Source of the DNA: Hyphomicrobiales bacterium
GTDB taxonomy: Bacteria > Pseudomonadota > Alphaproteobacteria > Rhizobiales > Aestuariivirgaceae
Direction: 5' to 3'
Assembly: GCA_016792865.1 (NCBI GenBank)
Contig: JAEUMJ010000011.1
Span: 1-64,000, forward strand
DNA length: 64,000 nt
Below are positions 35,177-45,228 of the stretch, piece after piece; position 1 is the first letter of the stretch; each line of letters starts with the position of its first letter. Below the pieces are notes generated by a model. That model was not told the DNA's origin. It was given only the letters and a program-made list of their open reading frames with translations, and did no database searches. The translations under genes and the position numbers were made by a program.

Positions 35177-37900
35177 TTACCCGGTCCAGCCCAGGCCCGC
35201 CGCGACGCAATTCATGGTCATGAGCAAGGGCATGTTGAGGGCGTCCTTGCCTTTTTCCTCGCGTGTCTGGCGCAGCAGTTTCACCTGCCAAAGGTTGGCC
35301 TGATCCACCATCGGGCGCACGCGCTCGAAGCGGCGGCGGAATCCCTGGAAGCGGGCGCAGAGAACCTTGTCGCCGGTCAGTTCCAGGACGACCTTCGACG
35401 TGCGGCGGTGCTCATGACGGATGAGCGCGAACAGCCGTTCCGCATCGTTCCGGTTGGGCACAAGGCCGGCATAGTGTTCGGCCACATCCATGTCGGCGAG
35501 GAAGAGCGATTTTTCCACTTCCTCCACGGCAAGCCGGAAGCCCGGTGATTTTGCGAACATCTGGCGCAGGAGCTTGAGGCCGGCGTCTCCCCGCGCCGAA
35601 AGGAAATCATCCAGCGCATAGCCGAGGCCATACCAGCCCGTGAGCAAATGGCGGTTCTGGCTCCAGGCAAAGACCCAGGGAATGGCGCGAAGATCGGAAA
35701 TGCCCTTGGCACCGAAGCGGCGCGAAGGCCGCGAGCCGATCTTGAGCAGCGCCAGTTCCTCGACCGGGCTGGCGGACTGGAAATAGGTGATGAGGGCGGG
35801 ATCTTCCGCCAGCTTGCGATACGCCTTGAAAGACAGTCGCGCTATTTCCTCCACCGCCGCTTGCTGTTCGGGGATCACGCGGAACTCCGGCGCGTCGGCG
35901 GATTTGAGGGTGTGAAGCAGGACGCTCGATGTCAGGACTTCGAGATTGTTGAGTGCCGTGCCGCGATTGGCGAACTTGGAGGACACCACTTCGCCCTGCT
36001 CGGTGACGCGCATGTGGCCCGCAATCGTTCCGGCGGGTTGCGCGGCAATGGCCCGGCCCGTGGGCGCACCGCCGCGTGACACCGAGCCGCCGCGTCCATG
36101 GAAGAAGCTCAGGGGCACGCCCTTCTCACGCCCCACGCTGATCAGGCTGCGTTGGGCTTCGAACAGTTCGAAGCTTGCAGCGAAGAAGCCGCCATCCTTG
36201 TTGGAGTCGGAATAGCCGAGCATGATTTCCTGCGTGCCGCCATTGGCCGCAACGGAGCTGCGGACCAGCGGCTTCGACAGGAGTTCCGCCATGATGCCGG
36301 GGGCGGCGCGAAGGTCGTCAATGGTCTCGAAGAGCGGCACCACGCGGATGCGGCAGACTTCGCGGGCCGTCGCATCGGCAAAAAGCCCACAGTACTTCGC
36401 CAGCAGATAAAGACCCAGCACGTCGTCCGCCGTCTGCGTCATCGATAGGATGAAGGTGCCGATGGAGGCCGGGTCCGGGCCTTCCAGGGTTTCGCGGACG
36501 AGTGTCAGAAGTCCAAGAAGTTCAGAGGCTTCCTCGGACATGTTCATGAACTGCGGCAAGAAGCCCAGGGGCTTCTCCAGTTCCGCCGAGAGCCACGCCG
36601 TCCACTCGGCCGAGCCGGGCGCGGGCGCGTCCTTTTCCAGCGGGTTGAGTTTCAGCCAGATCTCGCCGAGCACCCGGTTGATCACCGTGGTGTTCTGGCG
36701 GAGATCGAGGCTTGCGGTGCGGAAACCAAAAATCTCCGCTTCCCAGCGCAGGGGCCGCAACAGGCCAAGCGCCAGCCCGCCGGCTTTCATGGCGGCAAGC
36801 GCATCCTCGCAGGCAATGACAAGCGCAATCAGCTCGCTGACCTTCCCGAACGGCCTGGCCTTGGTGTTGCGGCCGACCGTTGCAGCGAGGCGCATGCGCA
36901 TGGCGCTGAACAATTGGCGGAAGGGTTCGGTTGGATTGCGAGCCACGATGGCCGCCCTGTCGCCGGAGGCTTCCAGCTCCGCATCGATCAGATTCTGGAA
37001 TGCGGATGGCACGCTGATCTCATAGGCACTGATCGAAATCAGGCGCGAGACTTCATGCAAGCGGGCATCGAGGCGATCCACGGCGGCAAGGCGGTTTTCG
37101 AGCAGGGCCGCGCGGGTGGTCGCCACCGTGACGAAAGGATTGCCGTCGCGGTCGCCGCCGATCCAGGAGGAGTAGCGCAGGGGCGGCTTCACGCCGTCGC
37201 GCGGCAATTCCGGATAATGGCGGTTGATGGCATTCTGCAACAGCTCGCAGATCACCGGCGTCCGCTCGTAAAGGGCTTCGCGGAAGAAGTGCAGCCCCCA
37301 GGCAATCTCGCTTTCCACCGTCGGCTTCTCGATGCGGATTTCACCGGTCAGCCACAGGAGATCGATCTCGTTCTTCAGGGCCGAGAGGAGGTTGTCGCGC
37401 TCGCGCGGGGTCCAGCGCGGGCTTTCGAGTTCGTAGAGCTTCAGATAGATGCGGCGATGGATTTCCAGCACCGTGACGCGCTTTGCCTCGGTTGGATGAG
37501 CGGTGATCGTCGGTCCCACATTGAGCGTGCCGAGCACTCGCGACACTGTCTCCGGCGGCACGCCGGCTGCCGCGACATTCGCGACGGCATGGGAGAAGGA
37601 GCCGATCACCTCGTCCGGCCCCCCCTGCTTTTCGATGTCACGGCGGTTGCGGATGGAGGCGTTTTCCTCCGCGATGTTCATGAGCTGAAGCCAGATGCCG
37701 ATGGCCTGCAACGCATGTTCCACCAGATGCTCGGGAATGTTCCTGGCCGCGGCGGGATCATCGAGGATGGTCAGGACCTCCGGCTCGCGCGCCTTGATCA
37801 CCTGCCGCAACAGGTCACGCAAGGTGGAGGTGATCTCCACGATGTAGGTGCCTTCCTCAGGCTGTTGCAAAGTGTTCTGCGGCGAGTTGCGGTCGTTCAC
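35177..37900 (-). CDS. ppc: Phosphoenolpyruvate carboxylase
   Basis: A 907-residue enzyme that fixes bicarbonate onto PEP to make oxaloacetate. TITAHPTEAKRVTVLEIHR carries the catalytic His, FHGRGGSVSRGGAP the mobile catalytic loop, and MLGYSDSNKDGGFF another conserved block. The GTG at 37900 (VNDRNSPQNTL) has AGGA at 6-bp spacing; the longer open frame upstream lacks homology and would reach into the divergent ABC-F start. The C-terminus ends AAGLGWTG where E. coli has AAGMRNTG, and SLFLADMDVAEHY replaces VYAKADLWLAEYY, so two aspartate-inhibitor ligands appear changed. Confidence 0.95.
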   Translation of the reverse strand: MNDRNSPQNTLQQPEEGTYIVEITSTLRDLLRQVIKAREPEVLTILDDPAAARNIPEHLVEHALQAIGIWLQLMNIAEENASIRNRRDIEKQGGPDEVIGSFSHAVANVAAAGVPPETVSRVLGTLNVGPTITAHPTEAKRVTVLEIHRRIYLKLYELESPRWTPRERDNLLSALKNEIDLLWLTGEIRIEKPTVESEIAWGLHFFREALYERTPVICELLQNAINRHYPELPRDGVKPPLRYSSWIGGDRDGNPFVTVATTRAALLENRLAAVDRLDARLHEVSRLISISAYEISVPSAFQNLIDAELEASGDRAAIVARNPTEPFRQLFSAMRMRLAATVGRNTKARPFGKVSELIALVIACEDALAAMKAGGLALGLLRPLRWEAEIFGFRTASLDLRQNTTVINRVLGEIWLKLNPLEKDAPAPGSAEWTAWLSAELEKPLGFLPQFMNMSEEASELLGLLTLVRETLEGPDPASIGTFILSMTQTADDVLGLYLLAKYCGLFADATAREVCRIRVVPLFETIDDLRAAPGIMAELLSKPLVRSSVAANGGTQEIMLGYSDSNKDGGFFAASFELFEAQRSLISVGREKGVPLSFFHGRGGSVSRGGAPTGRAIAAQPAGTIAGHMRVTEQGEVVSSKFANRGTALNNLEVLTSSVLLHTLKSADAPEFRVIPEQQAAVEEIARLSFKAYRKLAEDPALITYFQSASPVEELALLKIGSRPSRRFGAKGISDLRAIPWVFAWSQNRHLLTGWYGLGYALDDFLSARGDAGLKLLRQMFAKSPGFRLAVEEVEKSLFLADMDVAEHYAGLVPNRNDAERLFALIRHEHRRTSKVVLELTGDKVLCARFQGFRRRFERVRPMVDQANLWQVKLLRQTREEKGKDALNMPLLMTMNCVAAGLGWTG

Positions 37901-38042
37901 GGGGGATCCTGAGAGCAGAATTGATGGGCGCACCTCAGAACTTGTGCAACGCAACATGGGCGGTGTCAACGTCATATGCGACATGTCCTGCACGGGCCGG
38001 AACAGTTTGCCGTTCAGCCACCGCCTCGCTAAAGCGTGCGCC

Positions 38043-39896
38043 ATGTTGAATGTGCAAGGCATAACCTACCGGATCGGCGGGCGGGTACTTCTGGAGGAGG
38101 CGAGCGTCGCCATTCCCACAGGCCATCGCGTCGGCCTCGTGGGCCGGAACGGGACCGGAAAATCCACGCTGTTCCGCATTATCCTGGGCGATCTGTCGCC
38201 CGAGTCCGGCACGGTGAACACGCTGCGCAATGCCCGCATCGGAACGGTGGCGCAGGAAGCGCCGGGAGGCGAGGAATCGCTGCTCGCCGTGGTGCTGGCC
38301 GGGGATGTGGAGCGGGCCGGGCTTCTTGCGCGGGCCGAACACGAAACCGATGCCAATGCCATCGCCGAAATCCAGACCCGCCTCACCGACATCGGCGCAC
38401 ATTCCGCACCCGCGCGGGCGGCTTCCATCCTCTCCGGTCTGGGCTTTTCCGACGAGGCGATGCAAGGCCCCTGCTCGGCCCTTTCGGGCGGCTGGCGGAT
38501 GCGGGTGGCGCTGGCGGCGGCCCTCTTTGGCCAGCCCGATGTCCTGCTGCTCGACGAGCCCACGAACTACCTCGACTTTGAAGGCACGGTATGGCTCACG
38601 ACCTTCCTCAAGTCCTACCCCTCGACCGTGCTGATGATCAGCCACGACCGCGATGTGCTCAATCAGGTTGTGGACGGCATCGTTCATCTCGATCAGGGCA
38701 GGCTCACGCTCTACCAGGGCAACTACGACAGCTTCGACCGCCAGCGCCGCGAAAAGCAGGCGCTCAATCAGAAACTGCGGAAGAAGCAGGAGGCGCAACG
38801 TGCGCACATGCAAGCCTATGTGGACCGCTTCCGCTACAAGGCCTCGAAGGCGCGGCAGGCGCAAAGCCGCCTGAAGGCACTCTCGAAGCTCGAACCGATC
38901 GCCGAGGTGATCGAGAACCGCGTTGCCGAATTCCACTTCCCCGATCCTGAGCGGGAACTTGCCCCGCCCCTTGTGGCGATGGACAAGGCCGCCGTCGGCT
39001 ACGAACCGGGCAGGAACATCCTGCGCAACCTGACGCTCCGCATCGACCCGGACGACCGGATCGCGCTGCTCGGTTCCAACGGCAACGGCAAGTCAACCTT
39101 CGCCAAGCTGCTCATCGGCAAGCTCAAGGCCAATGTGGGCAGCATCGTCAGTGCTCCGCGCATGAGCGTCGGCTACTTCGCCCAGCACCAGATGGACGAA
39201 CTGGCAGACGGCCGCACACCGTTTGACTACATCACCGAACTCATGCCTGATGCATCTGTGGCAGACCGCCGGGCGAAACTTGGTGCGGCGGGCTTCGGGG
39301 CGGCGCTGGCGGACAGCAAGTGTTCCACCCTTTCCGGCGGCGAGAAGGCGCGGCTCCTCTTCCTGCTTGCGACCTATCACGCGCCGCATGTCCTCATCCT
39401 CGACGAGCCGACCAACCATCTCGACATGGACAGCCGCGAAAGCCTGATCATGGCGATCAACGACTATGCCGGAGCCGTGATCCTGATTGCCCACGACAGG
39501 CACATCATCGAGACCTGCGCCGACACGTTATGGCTTGTGGACAAAGGCACGGTGCGTGTGTTCGAGGGCGACCTCGATGCCTATTCGGAACAGGTGCTGA
39601 GCCAGCGCAAGGTCGTGCAGAACACCGCCCACGCGCCCGCTCCCGCCCCTGCCGCAAGGCCCGCTGCCCGCCCGCACAGGCAATTGCAGAAGCAGTTGCG
39701 CGAGATCGAGGAAAGGATGGAGACGCTGAAGGGCAAGATCACCGTGCTCGATCAGGCGCTGGCCGATCCATCCATCTACAGCGAGGAGCCGAAGAAGGCC
39801 GCCGACTTTGCCCGCCTGCGCACCAAACTTGCCAATGACCTGGAATCGGCGGAAACGGAATGGCTGGTGTTACAAGAGGATACGGCGGATGCTTGA
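38043..39896 (+). CDS. ABC-F family ATP-binding protein (Uup/YheS-like)
   Basis: A 617-residue soluble protein with two ABC domains and no membrane part. Domain 1: GRNGTGKSTLFRII, LSGGWRMRVALAAALF, LLLDEPTNYLDF. The interdomain arm is charged (REKQALNQKLRKKQEAQRA). Domain 2: GSNGNGKSTFAKLL, LSGGEKARLLFLLA, LILDEPTNHLDM. A C-terminal coiled coil (QLQKQLREIEERMETLKGKI) follows. ABC-F proteins act on ribosomes as translation factors or protect them from antibiotics. The ATG at 38043 is divergent from ppc. The end overlaps nhaD by 8 bp. Confidence 0.93.
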   Translation: MLNVQGITYRIGGRVLLEEASVAIPTGHRVGLVGRNGTGKSTLFRIILGDLSPESGTVNTLRNARIGTVAQEAPGGEESLLAVVLAGDVERAGLLARAEHETDANAIAEIQTRLTDIGAHSAPARAASILSGLGFSDEAMQGPCSALSGGWRMRVALAAALFGQPDVLLLDEPTNYLDFEGTVWLTTFLKSYPSTVLMISHDRDVLNQVVDGIVHLDQGRLTLYQGNYDSFDRQRREKQALNQKLRKKQEAQRAHMQAYVDRFRYKASKARQAQSRLKALSKLEPIAEVIENRVAEFHFPDPERELAPPLVAMDKAAVGYEPGRNILRNLTLRIDPDDRIALLGSNGNGKSTFAKLLIGKLKANVGSIVSAPRMSVGYFAQHQMDELADGRTPFDYITELMPDASVADRRAKLGAAGFGAALADSKCSTLSGGEKARLLFLLATYHAPHVLILDEPTNHLDMDSRESLIMAINDYAGAVILIAHDRHIIETCADTLWLVDKGTVRVFEGDLDAYSEQVLSQRKVVQNTAHAPAPAPAARPAARPHRQLQKQLREIEERMETLKGKITVLDQALADPSIYSEEPKKAADFARLRTKLANDLESAETEWLVLQEDTADA

Positions 39897-41205
39897 AGGT
39901 GGCGCAACGATCGACCTGACGCGCTCATGGATCGGCTACGCCGCTCTGGGCATTTTCATCATCTCGTACATTCTCGTCATCCTCGAGGAGACGACACAGC
40001 TCCGCAAATCGAAACCCGTGCTGATGGCGGCAGGGTTGATCTGGGTTCTGATCGGCATGGCCTATACCGCCGCGGGGGCGCCTCAGGTCGCCCATGATGC
40101 GGCAGCCCACACGATTGCCGAATATGGCGAACTCTTCCTCTTCCTGCTGGTGGCCATCACCTATGTGAACACGCTGGAGGAGCGGCGCGTCTTTGAAGTG
40201 GTCCGCGCAAGGCTGACGGCGCGCGGGTACTCTTACCGCCAGTTGTTCTGGATCACCGGCGTTCTTGCCTTCTTCCTTTCGGGTGTGCTCGACAACCTTA
40301 CCACGGCCCTGGTGATGGGATCGGTGGTGTTGGCCGTTGGCGTGGCATCGCCGCGCTTTGTCGCGCTGGCCTGTGTCAGCGTCGTTGTTGCCGCCAATGC
40401 GGGTGGAGCCTTCACCCCATTCGGGGACATCACCACACTGATGGTCTGGCAAAAGGGCAAGGTGGATTTCTTCGAGTTCTTTGCCATCTTCATCCCGTCG
40501 GTGGTGAACTGGCTGGTTCCCGCCATCATCATGAACTTTGCCCTCCCCAAGGACCGACCTGCCGTTCCCGTTGAAAAGGTCCATGCCAAGCCCGGCGCGG
40601 CGGGAGTCATCGTTCTTTTCGGCCTGACCATCGCGACGGCGGTGTCGTTCAAGAACTTCCTGGGCCTGCAGCCGGCTCTCGGCATGATGCTTGGCCTCGG
40701 CTACCTGCAAATCTGGTCGTACATCCTGCAACAGCGCGGCAAGCGATCCGAGAACACCGACATGGTCCTGAACTCCTTCCGCCAGATCGAGCGCGTCGAA
40801 TGGGATACGCTGCTGTTCTTCTTCGGCATCATCTTTGCCGTTGGCGGCCTGGGCCTGATCGGTTACCTCGGCCTCGCCAATGAATACCTCTACAGCCACT
40901 GGGGAGCGACGGCGGCGAACATTTCCGTCGGCGTCCTCTCGGCAATCGTGGACAACATCCCCATCATGTTTGCGATCCTGACCATGGACCCGCAGATGTC
41001 CCATGGGCAGTGGCTCCTGGTCACGCTGACCGCGGGCGTGGGCGGAAGCCTGCTCTCAATCGGCTCTGCCGCGGGCGTCGCGCTCATGGGTCATGCCCAT
41101 GGCAAGTACACCTTCATGAGCCATCTCAGGTGGACGTGGGCCGTCGCCATTGGCTATGCTGCGAGCATCGTCACCCACATGGTTCTCAATGCGGCAAAAT
41201 TCTAA
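39889..41205 (+). CDS. nhaD: Sodium:proton antiporter NhaD
   Basis: A 438-residue inner-membrane antiporter with about 12-13 helices. DNLTTALVMGSVVLAVG, AGGAFTPFGDITTLMVWQKGKVDF and VDNIPIMFAILTMDPQMSHGQWLL are NhaD-type motifs with membrane acidic residues. The ATG at 39889 lies inside the end of the ABC-F gene (8-bp overlap). The end overlaps nhaA by 17 bp. NhaD normally works at alkaline pH for Na+/Li+ extrusion. Confidence 0.92.
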   Translation: MLEGGATIDLTRSWIGYAALGIFIISYILVILEETTQLRKSKPVLMAAGLIWVLIGMAYTAAGAPQVAHDAAAHTIAEYGELFLFLLVAITYVNTLEERRVFEVVRARLTARGYSYRQLFWITGVLAFFLSGVLDNLTTALVMGSVVLAVGVASPRFVALACVSVVVAANAGGAFTPFGDITTLMVWQKGKVDFFEFFAIFIPSVVNWLVPAIIMNFALPKDRPAVPVEKVHAKPGAAGVIVLFGLTIATAVSFKNFLGLQPALGMMLGLGYLQIWSYILQQRGKRSENTDMVLNSFRQIERVEWDTLLFFFGIIFAVGGLGLIGYLGLANEYLYSHWGATAANISVGVLSAIVDNIPIMFAILTMDPQMSHGQWLLVTLTAGVGGSLLSIGSAAGVALMGHAHGKYTFMSHLRWTWAVAIGYAASIVTHMVLNAAKF

Positions 41206-42370
41206 GCCCCTCCCGCGCATCGCACAATTCATCGAGCATGAGGCCACCGGCGGCCTGATGCTGGCGTGCGCGGCGGCCTTTGCCATCCTGCTGGTGAACT
41301 TCGGCCTGGATGATACCTATCATCACATCCTGGAAGAGCGGGTGCGTTTCGGCGTGGGCGATCTCACTCTCGACAAGTCGCTGCATCATTTCATCAACGA
41401 TGGCCTGATGGCGGTGTTCTTCTTCCTGGTGGGTCTCGAAATCAAGCGCGAGGTGCTGGAAGGAAGCCTTTCCACGCCATCGCAGATCGTGCTTCCCGCA
41501 GTTGCGGCGGTGGGCGGCATTGTCGTTCCATCCGGCATCTACGCCTATGTGAACTGGGGCAATGCGGCCACCATCTCAGGCTGGGCCATTCCCGCCGCCA
41601 CCGACATTGCCTTCGCGCTGGGGGCGCTGGCCCTGCTGGGCAACCGCGCACCGCTATCCCTGAAGATCTTCCTGCTCACCCTCGCCACCTTCGACGATCT
41701 CGCCGCGATCATCATCATTGCCCTGTTCTACACCAGCGGGCTTTCGGTCCTGTCATTGTCGGGGGGCATTGCCTGCCTCATCGCCCTTGCCGTCTACAAC
41801 CGACTGGGCGGGGACAGGATCGGCATCTACATACTCATCGGACTTGTAATGTGGCTCTTTGTGCTCAAGTCGGGCGTGCATGCCACGCTTGCCGGTGTCG
41901 CGCTCGGGCTTCTCATTCCATTGAAGCGGGCTGACGGTTCCTCGCCCGTGCATGAACTGGAACAGTCCATCCACCCTTACGTCAAGTTCGCGATCCTGCC
42001 GCTCTTCGCCTTCGCCAATGCCGGCTTGCCGCTGGATGGCTTCTCGCTGGCAAACCTCACGGCACAGGTGCCGCTGGGGATCATCGCGGGCCTCACCCTC
42101 GGCAAGCCCGTGGGCATCATGCTGGCCGTCATCCTGATGGTGGCGACGGGCCTCGCCAAGCTGCCGCAAGGGGTGAACTGGCGCTACATGTTCGGCGTGT
42201 CGTGCCTTGCGGGGATCGGCTTCACCATGAGCCTTTTCATCGGCTCCCTTGCCTTCAGCGAAGGAGAACTGGGGGCGCAGGTGCGAGTCGGCGTGGTGGC
42301 CGGATCGTTGCTGTCCATCCTTCTCGGCTTCATCATCATGTGGCCGGGCAAGGTGGAAGGCGAGCGCTGA
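41189..42370 (+). CDS. nhaA: Sodium:proton antiporter NhaA
   Basis: A 393-residue inner-membrane electrogenic antiporter with about 12 helices. IPAATDIAFALGALALLG contains the discontinuous-helix aspartate, and LATFDDLAAIIIIALFYTSG holds the Asp-Asp ion site. The N-terminus RIAQFIEHEATGGLMLACAAAFAI is typical. Start 41189 overlaps nhaD by 17 bp, so the two antiporters are co-translated. Its stop abuts the convergent LysE gene with no base between. Confidence 0.96.
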   Translation: MRQNSKPLPRIAQFIEHEATGGLMLACAAAFAILLVNFGLDDTYHHILEERVRFGVGDLTLDKSLHHFINDGLMAVFFFLVGLEIKREVLEGSLSTPSQIVLPAVAAVGGIVVPSGIYAYVNWGNAATISGWAIPAATDIAFALGALALLGNRAPLSLKIFLLTLATFDDLAAIIIIALFYTSGLSVLSLSGGIACLIALAVYNRLGGDRIGIYILIGLVMWLFVLKSGVHATLAGVALGLLIPLKRADGSSPVHELEQSIHPYVKFAILPLFAFANAGLPLDGFSLANLTAQVPLGIIAGLTLGKPVGIMLAVILMVATGLAKLPQGVNWRYMFGVSCLAGIGFTMSLFIGSLAFSEGELGAQVRVGVVAGSLLSILLGFIIMWPGKVEGER

Positions 42371-42376
42371 TCAGCG
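42365..42376. other. 12-bp palindrome made of two abutting convergent stop codons
   Basis: CGCTGATCAGCG is a perfect palindrome: the nhaA TGA and the lysE TGA on the opposite strand meet directly, so the last codons of the two genes mirror each other. It is too short to act as a terminator. Confidence 0.5.
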
Positions 42377-42982
42377 TTCGGTGAAGGCAAGCTTCACCGC
42401 CAGCAAGCCGAACGCGGCAGCAAAGCTGCGCCGCATCCAGGCCATCACGTTGGGGCGCTCAAGAATGGCGCTGCGCATGGTCGCCGCAAACACGGCGTAG
42501 ATCGCAAAAACGATGAATGTCACCAGCATGAATACGCCGGAGAGCGTGAGCATCTGCATGGTGACGCCGCCCTCCTCCGGATGGATGAACTGCGGCAGGA
42601 AGGCGACGAAGAAAATCGAGAGCTTCGGATTGAGAAGATTGAGCACCACGCCATCCCGCATCACGGCGGAAAACCCGCGCGGCGCGGCGGACGCATCAAG
42701 CTTCATCGCGCCTTTCTGCTGGAGGGTCTGCCACGCCATGTAGAGCAGGTAGAGCACGCCGAGATACTTCACTGCCGCGAATGCGACGGCACTTGTATGC
42801 AAGAGTGTTGCGATGCCCAGGGTCGCGGCCACGAGATGGGGGACGATTCCCAATGTTCCCGCCAGCGAAGCCACCAGCCCTGCCTTGACGCCGCGCGAGA
42901 GGGCGGCTGCCAGGGCATAGACCACGCCTGTGCCGGGCGAGGCGCAGATGACGAGAGTGGTGATGAGGAATTCAGGCGACAT
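42371..42982 (-). CDS. LysE/RhtB family amino acid exporter
   Basis: A 203-residue inner-membrane protein with six helices. The N-terminal FLITTLVICASPGTGVVYALAAALSRGVKAGLVASLAGTLG is the LysE/RhtB start with a conserved Pro-Gly (CASPG), and GVVLNLLNPKLSIFFVAFLPQFI is the family's second signature. It exports amino acids or derivatives; the substrate is unknown. It is convergent with nhaA and lies 51 bp downstream of holC on the same strand. Confidence 0.92.
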   Translation of the reverse strand: MSPEFLITTLVICASPGTGVVYALAAALSRGVKAGLVASLAGTLGIVPHLVAATLGIATLLHTSAVAFAAVKYLGVLYLLYMAWQTLQQKGAMKLDASAAPRGFSAVMRDGVVLNLLNPKLSIFFVAFLPQFIHPEEGGVTMQMLTLSGVFMLVTFIVFAIYAVFAATMRSAILERPNVMAWMRRSFAAAFGLLAVKLAFTER

Positions 42983-43033
42983 GGCGAGCCTCCGCAGCTT
43001 TGCCTTTCAGCAGATCACGTTACGATGTCATTG

Positions 43034-43486
43034 TCACGCCGCCTGGTTCACCCAGCGGCCTGCTTCATCCTGCTTCCAGTAGCTGATCTCGTGCCCCTCT
43101 GCCTTGAAGCGCCGCCACAATTCCCGCGCCTGTGCCAGAGCCGCGGCGTCTGTGCCATCAAACAGGATGCTGGCCCGCGTCAACCCTTCAAGCCGTGACG
43201 GCTCGGCCCCGGCAATGAAAAAGCGGTAGGTCGCGCCGTTGGGATTGTCTTCTGCCGTTGTGAGATAGATCGGCTGTCGTTCGGGCATCGGTACCGCTGC
43301 ATCGCCATGGGCAAGGAACGCCACATCCTCGTATGCCCAGAGCTTCTCCGAAAGCAACTTCAATGCCTCGGCGTCGTTGGCCTGCACCGCCAGACGCAAG
43401 CCCCGTTGCAGGCCGCGGGCGAGCAGGCCCGGCAGCACCGCGTCCACGGGTTCGCGCTCCAGCATGTAGAACCAGACTTCAGACAT
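43034..43486 (-). CDS. holC: DNA polymerase III subunit chi
   Basis: A 150-residue HolC-type protein that links the clamp loader to single-strand binding protein at the replication fork. EVWFYMLEREPVDAVLPGLLARGLQRGLRLAVQA is the typical N-terminus; LSEKLWAYEDVAFLAHG and YRFFIAGAEP follow. The ATG shares one base with the pepA stop (TGATG), reproducing the widespread pepA-holC pairing. Confidence 0.92.
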   Translation of the reverse strand: MSEVWFYMLEREPVDAVLPGLLARGLQRGLRLAVQANDAEALKLLSEKLWAYEDVAFLAHGDAAVPMPERQPIYLTTAEDNPNGATYRFFIAGAEPSRLEGLTRASILFDGTDAAALAQARELWRRFKAEGHEISYWKQDEAGRWVNQAA

Positions 43487-44988
43487 CAGCTTTCGTAGTT
43501 CTGGGCCACCAGATCATTCAGGAGGCGCACGCCCCAGCCGGAGGCCCAGCTCTGGTTGATCGGCGACTTGGTGGAATCCATGGCCGTGCCCGCCACGTCG
43601 AGGTGCGCCCACGGCACACCATTCACGAAGCGCTGCAGGAACTGCGCCGCCGTGATGGCGCCTCCGAAGCGGCCACCGATGTTCTTCATGTCGGCCACAT
43701 CATGGTCGATCAGCTTGTCGTATTCCGGGGCAAGCGGCATCCTCCACACCTTCTCACCCGTTGCGGCGCCGCTGGCGAAAAGCCGGTTGGCAAGCTCGTC
43801 ATTGTTCGAGAACATGCCCGCATATTCCTTGCCCAGCGCTACCACCATTGCGCCGGTGAGCGTTGCAAGGTTCACCATGAACTTCGGCTTGAACCGGTCC
43901 TGGATGTACCAGAGCACGTCCGCCAGCACGAGACGGCCCTCCGCATCGGTATTGAGCACGGCGATGGTCTGGCCCGACATGGATTTCACGATGTCGCCCG
44001 GACGCTGCGCCCTGCCATCGATGGCGTTTTCAACAATGCCGATGGCCCCTACCACGTTGCACCTTGCCTTGCGGCGGGCCAGGGCCAGCATCAGGCCGGT
44101 CACGGCGGCCGCACCTGCCATGTCGCCCTTCATGTCTTCCATTCCGGCAGCGGGCTTGATGGACACGCCACCCGTGTCAAAGGTCACGCCCTTGCCGACA
44201 AACGCCAGTGGCGCGTCGCCTTTCTTGCCGCCATTCCAGCGCATCACCACTAGCCGCGCCTCGTGGTCCGATCCTTGTGCCACTCCCAGCAGCGCATGCA
44301 TCCCCAGCTTCTTCATCTGCGCTGGAGTAAGGATTTCAACCTGCACCCCCGCCTTCCCCAGGGCCTTGGCACGCGCTGCGAATTCCGCAGGGAACAGGAC
44401 ATTGGCCGGTTCGTTGACGAGATCGCGGGCAAGGTGATTTCCCGCCGAGATCGCTTCCATGGGAAGGAACGCCTTTTTCGCCGCGGCGGGTTCCGCCGTC
44501 ATCAGCGACAGGCTTTCCAGTGCGGGCTTGCCGTTCTTCCGGGTCTTGTAGGCGGAGAAGGAATAGGTGCGCAGCGACGCACCCGAAGCGAGGCGGGCCG
44601 CGGCTTCCGCCTCGCCCACGCCCTTGAGGCCGTGCAGCGGTGCCACCGTGGCGGTCTTTGCCTTCGCACCCTGCACGGTTCCGGCGATGGCGCCTCCGAG
44701 AAGTTCGATCTCGCGCACCGTGAGCGACTCAGGCTTGCCCAGTCCGAGCAGAATCAGGCGGTCCAGCCCGGCTCCGGGGGCGATCACGTCCAGCACCTGC
44801 TCCTTCTTGCCCTCGAAGCCCGCTGCCTTCATGGCCCTCTGGATATGACCCTTGGCCGCCTTGTCCAGCTGGCCGGCGAGCGGCCCGAGTGCCGCTCCGG
44901 AGGCCGGGCCTTCGCCCGCAAAGGCCACCAGGACACCCGACTTGGGCAGTTGGACGCGGTCAAAACTGATTTTCAGGGTTGAATTCAT
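43486..44988 (-). CDS. pepA: Leucyl aminopeptidase (cytosol aminopeptidase, M17)
   Basis: A 500-residue hexameric metallopeptidase that releases N-terminal residues from peptides. The catalytic C-terminal domain has [17 protein letters not shown] (Lys and metal-binding Asp) and the signature [16 protein letters not shown]. The N-terminal domain is variable; the E. coli homologue also binds DNA. It is co-transcribed with holC and divergent from lptD across 240 bp, in which I see no further gene. Confidence 0.96.
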   Translation of the reverse strand: MNSTLKISFDRVQLPKSGVLVAFAGEGPASGAALGPLAGQLDKAAKGHIQRAMKAAGFEGKKEQVLDVIAPGAGLDRLILLGLGKPESLTVREIELLGGAIAGTVQGAKAKTATVAPLHGLKGVGEAEAAARLASGASLRTYSFSAYKTRKNGKPALESLSLMTAEPAAAKKAFLPMEAISAGNHLARDLVNEPANVLFPAEFAARAKALGKAGVQVEILTPAQMKKLGMHALLGVAQGSDHEARLVVMRWNGGKKGDAPLAFVGKGVTFDTGGVSIKPAAGMEDMKGDMAGAAAVTGLMLALARRKARCNVVGAIGIVENAIDGRAQRPGDIVKSMSGQTIAVLNTDAEGRLVLADVLWYIQDRFKPKFMVNLATLTGAMVVALGKEYAGMFSNNDELANRLFASGAATGEKVWRMPLAPEYDKLIDHDVADMKNIGGRFGGAITAAQFLQRFVNGVPWAHLDVAGTAMDSTKSPINQSWASGWGVRLLNDLVAQNYES

Positions 44989-45228
44989 GAGGGTTTTTCC
45001 AATCGGCAGGATGTGTCAGGGACTCTGATCTATGAATCCGGCTTACCGTGGCGGAGCACTGGCGGCAACTGCCACCACCCGCGCTTTCCGAGAGTTAATG
45101 ACTTGTTTACCCTGTATGGTTGCCGCCCAAATCAGGCCATGACTACGCCTCGGCGAAATTCTATTCACAGTTAATTCCTCGCTTCCCTGAGGGTGGGAAA
45201 TCCGTTAATGATTTGTAACTGTTCGTGA

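Noticed and set aside
35177..38062. Longer ppc start at 38062 giving 961 residues
   Set aside because: The extra N-terminus has no family similarity and would overlap the divergent ABC-F start. A GTG at 37900 has a good ribosome site and normal length.
44989..45228. 240-bp gap between pepA and lptD examined for an RNA gene
   Set aside because: It is A/T-richer and surely holds two divergent promoters, but I found no tRNA-like fold, strong hairpin with T-run, or convincing small gene.
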